Part shown: piece by piece, positions 17,117-26,426 of the stretch | Numbering within the stretch: the stretch's first letter is position 1 | Layout: the number at the start of each line of letters is the position of its first letter | Notes under the pieces: generated by a model | Database searches by the model: none | What the model was told of the DNA's origin: nothing | The model's input: only the letters and a program-made list of their open reading frames with translations | Made by a program: the position numbers and the translations under genes | NCBI GenBank assembly: GCA_019162745.1 | Contig: JAFLLC010000029.1 | Span: forward strand, 1 to 64,000 | From: Deltaproteobacteria bacterium | GTDB lineage: Bacteria > Desulfobacterota > Desulfuromonadia > Geobacterales > Pseudopelobacteraceae | Direction: 5' to 3' | Length of the DNA stretch: 64,000 bases

Positions 17117-18496
17117 ATGGATGATATAATCAAAATTCTGGTGATTGATGATGATGACACTGGCCGTGAAGCTCTGACCATGTTGCTGAGGTCGGCCGGG
17201 TATGAAGTCACTTCTGCAGCAACGGCTGAATGTGCGCTGAATTTTATAAACCGTGAGCAGTATCAGGTCATTGTTTCCGACCTGTTTCTCCCCGATAAGA
17301 GCGGCCTCGATATCCTGCCCGAGGTACACAGGGTTTCACCAGCCACCGAGGTTATCGTTGTTACCGGATATGCTTCAGCTCAAACCGCCGTCAGGGCCAT
17401 GAAAGAGGGGGCCTTCGACTATATTACCAAGCCGATTGATTTTGATGAGCTTAAAATGGTTGTTGCGAAGGCGCTGGAAAAACAGAAGCTTCTCTCGGAA
17501 AATATCTATCTTCGCAGGCAGCTCCAGGGGCGTTTTGAATTCAGCAATATTATCGGCAGCTCTCCTGCGATGAATCTCGTATTTGAACGTATGAATCGCA
17601 TTGTAAAAACGGACTCGACAGTTCTTGTCACCGGTGAATCAGGGACAGGCAAAGAATTGGTCGCCAGGGCGCTGCATTATAACGGTACGCGTCGGGATCG
17701 ACCTTTTGTTGCGGTAAACTGCAGCGCAATTCCGGAGATGCTGCTGGAAAGCGAGCTATTCGGTCATGTCAGGGGGGCCTTTACCGGGGCTATCAAGGAT
17801 AAACCCGGCAAATTCGAGGCCGCCAATCATGGCACTATTTTTCTTGATGAAATCGGATCCCTGCCGCTTCATCTGCAGGCAAAAATGTTGCGGGTTCTTC
17901 AAGAACATGAAGTGGAGAGAGTTGGTTCCAACAAAACGGTGAAGCTTCATGTCAGAGTGATTTCAGCAACCAACTCTGATCTTGAAAATATGGTGAAACA
18001 GGGTGGATTTCGGGAAGATCTTTACTACCGTCTGAACGTTATCCCGTTGCGCCTTCCTCCTCTGCGCGAACGTCAGCAGGATATAATGTACCTGACAACT
18101 TTTTTTCTGGAGAAACAGTGCCGCCTGATGGGGCGTCCACCGTGCAGTATCAGCAAGGAGGCGCTTGAAGTCTTGGAACAGTATTCCTGGCCCGGTAACG
18201 TGCGTGAGCTGGAAAATCTGATTGAAAGAATGGTGGCTCTGACAGATGCGGCCGTTATAACGCTGGAAGACGTCCCTGCCAAGATCATTGGTGGAAAGCC
18301 TGATAGAGAAGGGTTTGATGTTGAAATGCCGGCTCAGGGGATAGACCTGGTCGCTACAATCTCCCGAATTGAACACTCTTTAATTTTACAGGCACTGAAA
18401 TCTGCAGGCGGGGTCAAGGCAAAGGCTGCTACTTTAATGGGGATAAATCGGACAACACTGGTTGAAAAGATAAAAAGACTGAAAATAGAAAAATGA
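17117..18496 (+). CDS. Sigma-54-dependent response regulator (NtrC family)
   Basis: The 459-residue protein has three domains. A receiver (about 1-120) shows the acidic cluster IDDDD, the phospho-acceptor in IVSDLFLP and the Lys in ITKPIDF. The AAA+ domain (about 140-370) has Walker A GESGTGKE, the sigma-54 contact GAFTGA and Walker B IFLDEIG. A Fis-type helix-turn-helix (KAKAATLMGINRTTL) closes it. It should activate sigma-54 promoters when phosphorylated. No kinase gene is next to it, so it is an orphan; the kinase at 55445-57943 is too far away to assume pairing. Target genes are unknown. Confidence 0.93.
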   Translation: MDDIIKILVIDDDDTGREALTMLLRSAGYEVTSAATAECALNFINREQYQVIVSDLFLPDKSGLDILPEVHRVSPATEVIVVTGYASAQTAVRAMKEGAFDYITKPIDFDELKMVVAKALEKQKLLSENIYLRRQLQGRFEFSNIIGSSPAMNLVFERMNRIVKTDSTVLVTGESGTGKELVARALHYNGTRRDRPFVAVNCSAIPEMLLESELFGHVRGAFTGAIKDKPGKFEAANHGTIFLDEIGSLPLHLQAKMLRVLQEHEVERVGSNKTVKLHVRVISATNSDLENMVKQGGFREDLYYRLNVIPLRLPPLRERQQDIMYLTTFFLEKQCRLMGRPPCSISKEALEVLEQYSWPGNVRELENLIERMVALTDAAVITLEDVPAKIIGGKPDREGFDVEMPAQGIDLVATISRIEHSLILQALKSAGGVKAKAATLMGINRTTLVEKIKRLKIEK

Positions 18497-18532
18497 ATTA
18501 AGCTGACTGCCCCAACTAGCAAGGAGGTTAAG

Positions 18533-18985
18533 GTGGATCCGGAAACGGGCGCCGCTGCCCAAAAAGAATTCAATCGGGCGCAGCATGAACTTGATCAGGG
18601 TAATGTCCTGGCTGCTCTCGCCTGTCTTGAACGGGCACTCAGTATCTGGGATGATCCCCTCTGGCGTTCACGTTTCGGCTACTGTCTCGCCAAACAGCGT
18701 GGTCAGGTCACCCGGGCATTAGAGCTCTGCAGCAGTGCAATTGAATACGATCCTGAAAATCCACTCCACTACCTTTACCTTGGTAAAGTGTATCTTGCCG
18801 CAGGAAATACATTTGAAGCACTTCAAGCCTTCAGGCAGGGGATGACCTTTGGTGGAAGTCCGGAGCTTGAGCGGGTGCTCAATGACATTGGTGTCAGAAA
18901 ATCTCCGGTGATATCAGTGCTTTCACGTGATAACCTGCTGAATAAAGTTCTGGGGATTATTCTTGGTCGTTTTGGTTTACGATAG
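18533..18985 (+). CDS. Small TPR-type protein
   Basis: The 150-residue protein contains two to three tetratricopeptide-like helix pairs between about 10 and 115, for example YLYLGKVYLAAGNTFEALQA. It has no signal peptide or membrane segment. It starts with GTG after a perfect AAGGAGG. The gene follows the sigma-54 regulator by 36 bases and probably shares its transcript; role unknown. A bidirectional terminator lies about 80 bases downstream. Confidence 0.75.
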   Translation: MDPETGAAAQKEFNRAQHELDQGNVLAALACLERALSIWDDPLWRSRFGYCLAKQRGQVTRALELCSSAIEYDPENPLHYLYLGKVYLAAGNTFEALQAFRQGMTFGGSPELERVLNDIGVRKSPVISVLSRDNLLNKVLGIILGRFGLR

Positions 18986-19064
18986 GGGGGAGCTCACTCG
19001 GAGCGGCCGCAGCATTGTATAGACAACACGAGACTGGTTTTGCATACAGCAGCAGTAGAAAAAC

Positions 19065-19096
19065 AAAAAAGGTGCCATTAAAAGGCACCTTTTTTT
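19065..19096. terminator. Bidirectional terminator between TPR gene and tRNA-Asp
   Basis: AAAAAAGGTGCC (19065-19076) pairs with GGCACCTTTTTTT (19084-19096). With A and T runs on either side it can serve both the plus-strand TPR gene and the minus-strand tRNA. Confidence 0.8.
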
Positions 19097-19103
19097 GTTT
19101 TTA

Positions 19104-19180
19104 TGGCGGGGTTGACGGGGCTCGAACCCGCGACTTCCAGCGTGACAGGCTGGCACTCTAACCAACTGAGCTACAACCCC
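19104..19180 (-). tRNA. tRNA-Asp(GTC)
   Basis: On the minus strand the 77-base gene has acceptor arms GGGGTTG/CAACCCC, D arm AGCTCAGTTGG, the anticodon loop CTGTCAC with anticodon GTC, T loop GTTCGAG, discriminator G and an encoded CCA. All stems pair. Confidence 0.97.
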
Positions 19181-19207
19181 GTAACAAGTAGTCAGTTTAA
19201 CTTGACG

Positions 19208-19237
19208 TTTATGTCACAAAAGGAAGCAGCTTGTCAA
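19208..19237 (-). promoter_or_regulatory. Putative promoter of tRNA-Asp
   Basis: Read on the minus strand, TTGACA (complement of 19232-19237) is followed after 18 bases by CATAAA (complement of 19208-19213), about 28 bases before the tRNA 5' end. A separate promoter lets the tRNA be transcribed without selB. Confidence 0.5.
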
Positions 19238-19285
19238 GCGGCTTGTAGTAACATTGTGAAAAAAGATTGCAAAAATAAATGACTG

Positions 19286-21199
19286 CTACAGGCGTTTCCG
19301 CAAAACTCTTCTGTCTCCTACCCGGATGGTAATCTTCTCGCTGTCGAAATGTTCCAGGAGCGGAATCAGAAATTTGCGTGACAGCCCGGTCAGTTCACGA
19401 TATTCAGACGGAGTTATCTCTTCCTTTTCTCGAAGATGGAGTATCAATTTTTCCCGCAGGCCGTTCAGGACCTCACTGGCGTAGAACAGATCACTGGATA
19501 TACGTACCGCATCGCCATTTCTGATCAGTATGGCGATATTATCGCGGGCTGACTTCTCGTCGCAATGAAAACGTTCCATGATCTCTTTTATGGTGGGAGG
19601 TTCAAGTGCTTTTTCCCGTAAAAATGCACTGAAGTCCGCTGTCCTTTCCTCTATCGAAGCCGTTAATCGCACGGCCTGACCTGCCAGTGTGACGATATCA
19701 CGCTCGGGGATCAATAATCCATCCCGTTCCAGAGCCGAGAGAAGCGGAGTGAAAAACCGCTGGTCACTTCGCTTGGGCATGCGGGTTTTAAGTTCTTCCT
19801 TTCCAATCCCAAGTTTGAGAGGGTTATCCGCCAAAAAGGCACTTACTTCGTCCGTCAGTCCACTCTTGAGCGATTCAAAGGACTCCCTGGCCAGAAAGAT
19901 GCGTGGTTCGCGAGTCATTTGAAGTATGTCGCCGGTACCCAGGAGTATTGCAAGTGTCGCCTCTGCTGCTTTGCGTGAGATACCGGAACGGAGGAGAATA
20001 TCCTCGAATGAAATTCCGGACAGCTTGCTCTGGCCAATGATAAGGACGCAGACTCGCTGGTGTTCCTGACTTTCAAGTGACTCCAGCAGCATTACAGCCT
20101 CTTCGCTCCGACGCCTGCGGCGCGGAGGAAACGGGTCGAGGACCACGCCACCGCCAATCGTAGTGGCGGGTGAGGCTACTCTCAAAATGTAGCTGTCACC
20201 GGAAATGAGCAGCACCGGTTCGCTTAGTCGTAACTGCACGTAGGCGCTTTCTCCCGGCTGGATTGTATTACGGTCAAGCAGGACAACCTGTGCTTGAACC
20301 TCATAGGTAGCTGAATGAAGGTTTACTTTGGCGCGGTGTTTCAATTCGCGAGGAGCCGTGGAAAGATGGTCGAGGCGGACATCCACAGCGCGGGTTATCT
20401 GGAAAATATTACGCGGTACAACAACGTCTCCCCGGTGTACCTCGTCCAGGTCTACCCCCTGTAAGTTTACCGCCAGGCGCTGCCCTGCCAATCCCTTCTC
20501 AACTTTGCTCCCGTGGGCCTGAATACCGCGCACCCTGCCCATTCTGCCCGACGGAAGCAGTTCCAGGTCATCTCCCACGGTGATCTCGCCAGAGAGAAGA
20601 GTTCCTGTTACCACCGTTCCAAAACCGGTCATGGTAAAGACCCGGTCCACCGGCAGACGAAAGTGCCCCTCACGGCGCTTTTCGTCAACCTCGCTTGCCA
20701 GGCGGTAAAGAACATCTCTCAACAGATCAAGGCCTTCTCCTGTTCGTGACGAAACCGGCACGATAGGGGCGTTTTCAAGAAAGCTGCCGGACACATATTC
20801 ACGCACCTCCTCGGTGACCAGATCCAGCCATTCCCGCTCTACCAAGTCACACTTGGTCAAGGCTACCAGACCTTTTTTGACTCCGAGCAACCGCAGTATA
20901 TCCATATGTTCCCGCGTCTGCGGCATGATCCCTTCGTCAGCAGCGATTACCAGCATAACAATATCCATGCCGCCCACGCCGGCCACCATTGACCGCACAA
21001 ATTTTTCATGCCCGGGAACATCAATTATTCCGAATCGGATCCCTCCGGGAAGTTCCAGATGCGCAAAACCAAGTTCAATGGTGATTCCCCGCGCCTTTTC
21101 TTCTTTTAATCTGTCTGTGTCGATGCCGGTAAGGGCCATTACGAGTGAGGTTTTACCGTGGTCGATATGCCCGGCTGTGCCTAAAATGAGATTTTTCAT
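19286..21199 (-). CDS. selB: Selenocysteine-specific elongation factor SelB
   Basis: SelB delivers Sec-tRNA to UGA codons marked by a SECIS hairpin. The 637-residue protein has an EF-Tu-like GTPase domain: [11 protein letters not shown] for G1, GITIELGF for switch I, DVPGHEKF for G3 and the TKCD of G4. Beta-barrel domains come next. The C-terminal part from about residue 380 consists of winged-helix units that bind SECIS RNA (for example [20 protein letters not shown]). Full length indicates a working protein. The tRNA-Sec gene lies 146 bases upstream on the same strand. selA and selD are not in the window. Confidence 0.97.
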   Translation of the reverse strand: MKNLILGTAGHIDHGKTSLVMALTGIDTDRLKEEKARGITIELGFAHLELPGGIRFGIIDVPGHEKFVRSMVAGVGGMDIVMLVIAADEGIMPQTREHMDILRLLGVKKGLVALTKCDLVEREWLDLVTEEVREYVSGSFLENAPIVPVSSRTGEGLDLLRDVLYRLASEVDEKRREGHFRLPVDRVFTMTGFGTVVTGTLLSGEITVGDDLELLPSGRMGRVRGIQAHGSKVEKGLAGQRLAVNLQGVDLDEVHRGDVVVPRNIFQITRAVDVRLDHLSTAPRELKHRAKVNLHSATYEVQAQVVLLDRNTIQPGESAYVQLRLSEPVLLISGDSYILRVASPATTIGGGVVLDPFPPRRRRRSEEAVMLLESLESQEHQRVCVLIIGQSKLSGISFEDILLRSGISRKAAEATLAILLGTGDILQMTREPRIFLARESFESLKSGLTDEVSAFLADNPLKLGIGKEELKTRMPKRSDQRFFTPLLSALERDGLLIPERDIVTLAGQAVRLTASIEERTADFSAFLREKALEPPTIKEIMERFHCDEKSARDNIAILIRNGDAVRISSDLFYASEVLNGLREKLILHLREKEEITPSEYRELTGLSRKFLIPLLEHFDSEKITIRVGDRRVLRKRL

Positions 21200-21345
21200 G
21201 ATTGGAGTGCTTTGGAAGTGCTGCTACTGGCACGGGGGTGATGTCTGTGCTGTTTTGGAGGGATTTCACGTTTGTAACAAATTTGCACGCCCGGCTCCAT
21301 GCCGATTTCAGGCCGCTATCCGGAAGGCCGATAACAGGTTTGAAA

Positions 21346-21443
21346 TGGCGGAAGCACATGGGAATCGAACCCACCGGGGAGATTTCTCATCCCCCCCACC
21401 GGTTTTGAAGACCGGGCCGCCCACCAGCGACGGACGTGCTTCC
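21346..21443 (-). tRNA. selC: tRNA-Sec (selC)
   Basis: The 98-base minus-strand gene has the long acceptor stem GGAAGCACG pairing with CATGTGCTTCC-type sequence. The anticodon loop is GGTCTTCAAAACC with anticodon TCA. The variable arm is very long (GGGGGGATGAGAAATCTCCCC), the T loop is GTTCGAT, and the gene ends GCCA. These are the hallmarks of bacterial selenocysteine tRNA. Neighbouring selB confirms the call. Confidence 0.97.
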
Positions 21444-21475
21444 AAAGTTGAATGCTGTCAAATATACTCGCACTG

Positions 21476-21481
21476 ATTATA
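21476..21481 (-). promoter_or_regulatory. Possible -10 element of selC
   Basis: The minus strand reads TATAAT here, about 33 bases before the selC 5' end. No good -35 box lies at the right distance, so confidence is low; readthrough from nrdJ is the alternative. Confidence 0.3.
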
Positions 21482-21591
21482 TAACAACAGTATTTTCAGA
21501 GGTGTTGAAAAGTAACTCCAAGTTAACGGCCTGGCAGACGTGGTGATTCATTGTATTGAAAATTAATAAACTACATGAAACTTTCCAGCTG

Positions 21592-23829
21592 TTATGCACA
21601 TTCAGAATAACCACAGGCATGGCAGACGGAACAGCCACCTTCATGTTCAACTATTCCGCCGCACTCCGGGCAGGCACCGCGTTCATGTCGGGTAGATTCG
21701 TTTTCACTATCATATCCGCTGTCGATCAGGTGGTCCTGGATCGCTTTTGCAACTGCATCAGCGCAGGAAAGCACGCGGTTATCGCCGAAGCCGGACGGAC
21801 AGTGGCAGGATATACCCTGCAGCTGTTTTACTACCTGACGTGCCTGAATGCCGCTGCGCCATGCCAGTGATACCAGGCGGCCGATCGCCTCACTCTGGGA
21901 AGCGGCGCATCCGCCGGCTTTGCCCATCGTGGTAAAAAGCTCAAATAAGCCGTTTTTGTCTTCGTTGATAGTGATGTAAAGCGGGCCGCAACCGGTCTGC
22001 ATCTGGTGAGTAGATCCTTTCAGTGCTTTTGGACGTTCGCGTTTGACGGCTTTCTTTTCCTCTTCGACCGGTGTGGCGGCAACTGCTGCCTGCTCTTCTC
22101 TTTTGCCGGTCGACAGTACCTGTTCGTCTCTGGAGCCGTCCCGATAAATGGTGACACCCTTGCAACCGGTCTCGTAGGCGAGCATGTAAACTTTTTCAAC
22201 ATCTTCGATAGTGGCGGAATTTGTAAAATTCACCGTTTTTGACACGGCATTATCGGTGTAAAGCTGGAAGGCAGATTGCATCTGAATGTGGTATTCGGGA
22301 GATATCTCGTGAGAGGTCACGAATACGTTGCGGATATCCAGCGGGATTTCGGTTATGTCATGGACGGTACCGTGCTCTGCTATCTTCTGCATGAGCGCTT
22401 CCGAGTAGAAACCACGCTCCTTTGCAATTCTCTCGAAAATAGGGTTGACCTCCACCAGAACGTTTTTATCCATGACGGTGCGGATGTAGGAAACGGCAAA
22501 GAGCGGTTCAACACCGGATGATGCATTGGCGATGATCGAGATGGTGCCGGTCGGAGCAATGGTTGTGACGGTTGCGTTTCTCTGCGGAGGCGCTCCCTTT
22601 TTGTCAAATATCGAGCCTTTAAAGTTGGGGAACGAGCCCCGCTTTTTGCCCAGTTCCTGCGATGTCAGGTGCCCTTCGTCATTTATGAATTTCATCACCT
22701 TCTTGCCGAGTTTTACCGCCTCGTCGGAACAGTATGGAATTTCGAGCATAATCAGCATGTCGGCCCATCCCATGACTCCCAGTCCTATTTTGCGGTTGGC
22801 GTGAGTCATGTCATGAATCTGCTGCAGCGGGTAGTTGTTGGCCTCGATTACGTTATCTAAAAAGTGGACAGCGTTGTGAATGGTCTCACTCAGTTTTTTC
22901 CAGTCTACTGCGCCATCCTTGACAAAGGTGCCCAGGTTGATAGAACCGAGGTTGCATGATTCATATGGCAGTAGAGGCTGTTCACCGCAGGGATTGGTGG
23001 ATTCGATCTCCCCCACCAGAGGCGTCGGGTTGTCGCGGTTCAAGCGGTCAAGAAAAACAATTCCGGGTTCGCCGTTTTCCCAAGCCTGCTTGACTATACG
23101 CTGGAATACCTTGCGGGCGTTGAGGGAGCCGCAGACTTTTTTGTCACGGGGATTAATCAGATTATATTCTTCATCCCGCTCCACAGCCTGCATGAATTTT
23201 TCGGTAAGGCCGACAGATATATTAAAATTATTGAGCTGTTTCTGATCGGCTTTGCACATGATAAAATCCATCACGTTGGGGTGATCAACCCTCAAAATAG
23301 CCATATTTGCGCCGCGCCTTGTCCCCCCCTGTTTTATGGTTTCTGTAGCGACATCAAACACACGCATGAATGAGAGCGGGCCGCTCGATATGCCGGTGGT
23401 TGTACTGACGACGTCATTGGCCGGTCTCAGGCGGGAAAACGAGAAGCCGGTGCCGCCGCCGGATTTGTGAATCAGGGCTGTATATTTGACAGCGTCAAAG
23501 ATTTCCTCCATTGAGTCCCCCACCGGCAGGACAAAGCAGGCCGAAAGCTGTCCCAGTGGGCGTCCGGCATTCATGAGGGTAGGGGAGTTGGGAAGAAATT
23601 CGAAGCTTGTCATCATGCGATAAAAGGTATCCGATAAACCCTTTACATCAGCTTTTTTGTCAAAAATATTATCGGCTGACGCTATTGTGTCAGCCACTCG
23701 CCGAAACATGTCGGCCGGCGTCTCAAGAACCTTGCCGGTTTCGTCACGGCGCAGATAACGTTTTTCCAGTACGGTGGCGGCATTTTTTGTCAGGCCGGGG
23801 ATGGTATCGGAGGAGAGATTTTTTTTCAT
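21592..23829 (-). CDS. nrdJ: Adenosylcobalamin-dependent ribonucleoside-diphosphate reductase (class II)
   Basis: NrdJ reduces ribonucleotides to deoxyribonucleotides using vitamin B12. The 745-residue product shows the core motifs SPTLMNAGRP, STNPCGEQPLLPYESCNLGS with catalytic Cys, and RNATVTTIAPTGTISIIA. A C-terminal cysteine-rich tail (CPECGG and CSVCHACGYSEC) binds zinc and re-reduces the enzyme. The ATG at 23829 is preferred because AAGGAG lies eight bases upstream; a 62-codon extension upstream would run over the promoter. The upstream region holds two NrdR boxes. No class I genes are near. Confidence 0.95.
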   Translation of the reverse strand: MKKNLSSDTIPGLTKNAATVLEKRYLRRDETGKVLETPADMFRRVADTIASADNIFDKKADVKGLSDTFYRMMTSFEFLPNSPTLMNAGRPLGQLSACFVLPVGDSMEEIFDAVKYTALIHKSGGGTGFSFSRLRPANDVVSTTTGISSGPLSFMRVFDVATETIKQGGTRRGANMAILRVDHPNVMDFIMCKADQKQLNNFNISVGLTEKFMQAVERDEEYNLINPRDKKVCGSLNARKVFQRIVKQAWENGEPGIVFLDRLNRDNPTPLVGEIESTNPCGEQPLLPYESCNLGSINLGTFVKDGAVDWKKLSETIHNAVHFLDNVIEANNYPLQQIHDMTHANRKIGLGVMGWADMLIMLEIPYCSDEAVKLGKKVMKFINDEGHLTSQELGKKRGSFPNFKGSIFDKKGAPPQRNATVTTIAPTGTISIIANASSGVEPLFAVSYIRTVMDKNVLVEVNPIFERIAKERGFYSEALMQKIAEHGTVHDITEIPLDIRNVFVTSHEISPEYHIQMQSAFQLYTDNAVSKTVNFTNSATIEDVEKVYMLAYETGCKGVTIYRDGSRDEQVLSTGKREEQAAVAATPVEEEKKAVKRERPKALKGSTHQMQTGCGPLYITINEDKNGLFELFTTMGKAGGCAASQSEAIGRLVSLAWRSGIQARQVVKQLQGISCHCPSGFGDNRVLSCADAVAKAIQDHLIDSGYDSENESTRHERGACPECGGIVEHEGGCSVCHACGYSECA

Positions 23830-23902
23830 AATGGAACTCCTTGTTTTATAAGTAAACTGATGAATATGGAATATGTCGATATAGTGTACCAGGAAAACAA
23901 AA

Positions 23903-23918
23903 CCACAATATTTTGTGG
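23903..23918 (-). promoter_or_regulatory. NrdR box 1 upstream of nrdJ
   Basis: CCACAATATTTTGTGG matches the NrdR consensus acaCwAtATaTwGtgt at every strongly conserved position and is near-palindromic. It lies downstream of the -10 element on the minus strand. NrdR is the ATP/dATP-sensing repressor of nrd genes. Confidence 0.75.
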
Positions 23919-23928
23919 CTGGAGGGGA

Positions 23929-23957
23929 AATAAACCACAACATGTATGCAGTGTCAA
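23929..23957 (-). promoter_or_regulatory. nrdJ promoter
   Basis: On the minus strand TTGACA (complement of 23952-23957) and TTTATT (complement of 23929-23934) are separated by exactly 17 bases, 100 bases before the nrdJ ATG. Box 2 lies in the spacer, so NrdR binding would block polymerase. Confidence 0.65.
23935..23950 (-). promoter_or_regulatory. NrdR box 2 upstream of nrdJ
   Basis: CCACAACATGTATGCA is a weaker NrdR match whose start is exactly 32 bases from box 1, about three DNA turns, the usual tandem spacing. It fills the spacer of the promoter at 23929-23957. Confidence 0.6.
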
Positions 23958-24112
23958 CAAATTTATTTTTTAAAAATATAACATCCTGAAAGGACTGGAA
24001 AAGCTTGATGTCCACATACTATGATACTAATTTTAATTAGAATATAACATTAAATTTACAGTTCGAGTGAATCGTGATAGTTATCCACCCTTATATATTA
24101 AGGAGCTCCCTG

Positions 24113-25195
24113 GTGAATTTTATTTTTACAGTCTTTGTTTTTTTATGCCTGATAACGATCCCATCTGCAGCCGCGCACGCCACAGCCACACCGGTTCATG
24201 ATGGGGCGGTGCTGACTGAAGATGCGACCTGGCGTGGTTCGATAGTTGTCCGTGGCTCCATTGTTGTGGCTCCTCATGCGACCTTGCGTATAGAACCGGG
24301 AACGGTGGTGCGTTTTGCTGCATCAGCCGGTCAGCAACGTCCAAGTCTCGTTGTTCAAGGCCGACTTCACGTCGCAGGAACCTCCGTACGGCCGATCGTA
24401 CTGACATCTGACCATCCCGTGCCGACACGTGGATCCTGGGGCGGCATCGTCTTTCTCTCGACTGAGAAAAACAATCTGCTCGAAAGTTGCCGCATTGAGT
24501 ATGCCGAGACCGGAATCGATATACGATTTTCCACCGTTACCTTGAAGTCTGTTTCGATTCTGCATGCGCAGACCGCTTTGCTGTCGCATGACGGAATTGT
24601 ACAGATGACCGGCAGTACTGTTTCGGATTCCGCAACTGGCATCGAGATCTATGACAGCGAATTTGACGGCAACGATGTGACGGTAGGCTCCTGCCAGCGG
24701 GGCTGCCTGTTGAATAAATCTTCTGTTGTGATGGTACTTCCTAAAATTTTGAATAATCTGCAAACCGGACTTGAAGCTGATGAATGTCGGATCAAGATAA
24801 CCGGTGGAGAATTTTCAGCAAATGCGCTTGGAGTACGCATAAAAGGCGGAGAAGGGGAAATTTCTATGACCCGTTTCCTGCGGAACAGGCAGACAGCACT
24901 GCATCTTTCCGGCTCCCGGCTCAAAATTCAGCGCTGCCGGTTTGCTGAAAACCTTCAGGACGCGCTGCGGATTGAAGACGGCCGGGCGCTTCTTATGAAT
25001 AATGCCTTTAGCTCGAACGGTGGTTTTAATCTTTTTAACGCCGGGAGTGAGGTTGTCGATGCCCGGCTGAACTGGTGGGGGGGAGTTGAACCGTTGCTGG
25101 TCCGGCAAAAGATTCATGATGCGCCTCAAGGCAAGAATACCGGTCCTGTCAAAATTTCTCCCTGGCTGAACAAAATGCCGCTGTTAATGCCGTAA
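24113..25195 (+). CDS. Secreted right-handed parallel beta-helix protein
   Basis: The 360-residue protein starts with a signal peptide (MNFIFTVFVFLCLITIPSAAA). The rest is made of short beta-helix rungs such as GSIVVRGSIVVAPHATLRI and ADECRIKITGGEFSANALG, resembling NosD/pectate-lyase-like proteins. No catalytic motif is clear. GTG is chosen because AAGGAG lies eight bases before it; the earlier in-frame start 13 codons upstream would spoil the signal sequence. The protein is likely periplasmic or surface-bound and may bind polysaccharide. The region upstream (23958-24112) holds a small AT-rich palindrome CTAATT-TT-AATTAG and no clear promoter. Confidence 0.75.
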   Translation: MNFIFTVFVFLCLITIPSAAAHATATPVHDGAVLTEDATWRGSIVVRGSIVVAPHATLRIEPGTVVRFAASAGQQRPSLVVQGRLHVAGTSVRPIVLTSDHPVPTRGSWGGIVFLSTEKNNLLESCRIEYAETGIDIRFSTVTLKSVSILHAQTALLSHDGIVQMTGSTVSDSATGIEIYDSEFDGNDVTVGSCQRGCLLNKSSVVMVLPKILNNLQTGLEADECRIKITGGEFSANALGVRIKGGEGEISMTRFLRNRQTALHLSGSRLKIQRCRFAENLQDALRIEDGRALLMNNAFSSNGGFNLFNAGSEVVDARLNWWGGVEPLLVRQKIHDAPQGKNTGPVKISPWLNKMPLLMP

Positions 25196-25208
25196 AAGAG
25201 GAATATCA

Positions 25209-26360
25209 ATGTATCTTGACAACGCCGCTACATCATTTCCCAAACCCGAAAAAGTTTATGAAGCAGTTATGCATGCGATGCGTGATGTAGGCGCTTCTCC
25301 TGGACGGGGCGGATATCGCCGCTCTCTGGAGGCAGCGCGTATCCTGTTCCAGGCACGTGAAGCTGCCGCCAGACTTTTTTCTATTTCCGATTCAGAGCAG
25401 ATCATCTTTACACAGAATGCCACCGGAGCGCTCAATCTGGCGCTGCAGGGCACCCTGGTCTCTGGTGACCATGTTATTACAACCTCCATGGATCACAATT
25501 CCATGCTCAGGCCGCTCTATGCGCTGCGAAACAGGGGTGTCGAGCTATCGATCGTATCGACCGGACATGACGGAGTGGTTTCTGTAGAAGATATTCGTCG
25601 TGCTGTGCGGAAGAATACAAAAATAATAGCTGTCAGTCATGTCTCCAATGTCTGCGGCGCTATCCAGCCGATAAAGCAACTGGCGGAACTCTGCCACGAA
25701 GCCGGCGCACTTTTTCTGCTTGATGCGGCGCAGTCAGCCGGCTATTTGCCGATTGACGTTGGACACTACGCTATCGACCTGTTAGCGGTTCCCGGACATA
25801 AAGGGTTGCTGGGGCCGAGTGGGACCGGTCTGCTGTATGTGGCGCCGCAGGTAAATATTAGATCTGTTATTCAGGGGGGAACCGGCAGTCATTCAACTGC
25901 TGAGGAGCAGCCGCTCGTCATGCCGGACGGTTTTGAGGCCGGTACCTGTAATCTCCCCGGTATAGCCGGATTGCAGGCCGGAATAGAGTTTGTACTTGAA
26001 CGGGGTCTTTCAGCGGTCTATCTGCATGAGAGCGCCCTGCTCAATCAGATGGAGCAGTCGCTGAGAGATATTCCCGGGGTGACGATCTACGGCCCGGCCG
26101 ATCCGTCCGGACGGTGCGCGGTGCTCTCTTTTACCGCTTCCGGCGTTGATTCGGCGCTGCTGGCTGCAGAGCTTGATCACGGCTTTGATATTGCCGTTCG
26201 GGCCGGGCTGCATTGTGCTCCAATGGCTCACCGCACGCTGGGAACGTTTCCTGGCGGTACGGTGCGTGTGAGTCCCGGCTGGTCGACGACAAGTGAAGAG
26301 ATTGCTTTCTTTTCTGATGCCGTTGTACAATGTATCGCTAAAATAAGGAAATCAGTATAA
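25209..26360 (+). CDS. Class V aminotransferase, cysteine desulfurase-like
   Basis: This 383-residue PLP enzyme belongs to the SufS/IscS-like class V group. It shows LDNAATSFPKPEKV, FTQNATGALNL, LLDAAQSAG and the PLP lysine in VPGHKGLLGPSGTG. The catalytic Cys lies in VRAGLHCAPMAHRTLG, a group II motif. Members take sulfur from cysteine, and some act on selenocysteine. The selB-selC pair is a few kilobases away on the other strand, so a selenium-delivery role is conceivable but unproven; no iscU, sufU or selD is adjacent. AGAGGA precedes the ATG, 13 bases after the beta-helix gene. Confidence 0.85.
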   Translation: MYLDNAATSFPKPEKVYEAVMHAMRDVGASPGRGGYRRSLEAARILFQAREAAARLFSISDSEQIIFTQNATGALNLALQGTLVSGDHVITTSMDHNSMLRPLYALRNRGVELSIVSTGHDGVVSVEDIRRAVRKNTKIIAVSHVSNVCGAIQPIKQLAELCHEAGALFLLDAAQSAGYLPIDVGHYAIDLLAVPGHKGLLGPSGTGLLYVAPQVNIRSVIQGGTGSHSTAEEQPLVMPDGFEAGTCNLPGIAGLQAGIEFVLERGLSAVYLHESALLNQMEQSLRDIPGVTIYGPADPSGRCAVLSFTASGVDSALLAAELDHGFDIAVRAGLHCAPMAHRTLGTFPGGTVRVSPGWSTTSEEIAFFSDAVVQCIAKIRKSV

Positions 26361-26426
26361 AAACAGGCAAAAATATTTTTGCTCCGGCGCTCTGCCGATA
26401 TCCGCTGCATCTATAGAAAGGGAATC

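Noticed and set aside
21200-21345. SECIS-like regulatory hairpin between selC and selB
   Set aside because: The stretch has several partial stems (GGCC and CGGC blocks) but no convincing SECIS apical loop; I could not support it by eye.
23830-24015. 62-codon N-terminal extension of nrdJ
   Set aside because: It would overlap the promoter and both NrdR boxes; the inner ATG has AAGGAG at the right distance.
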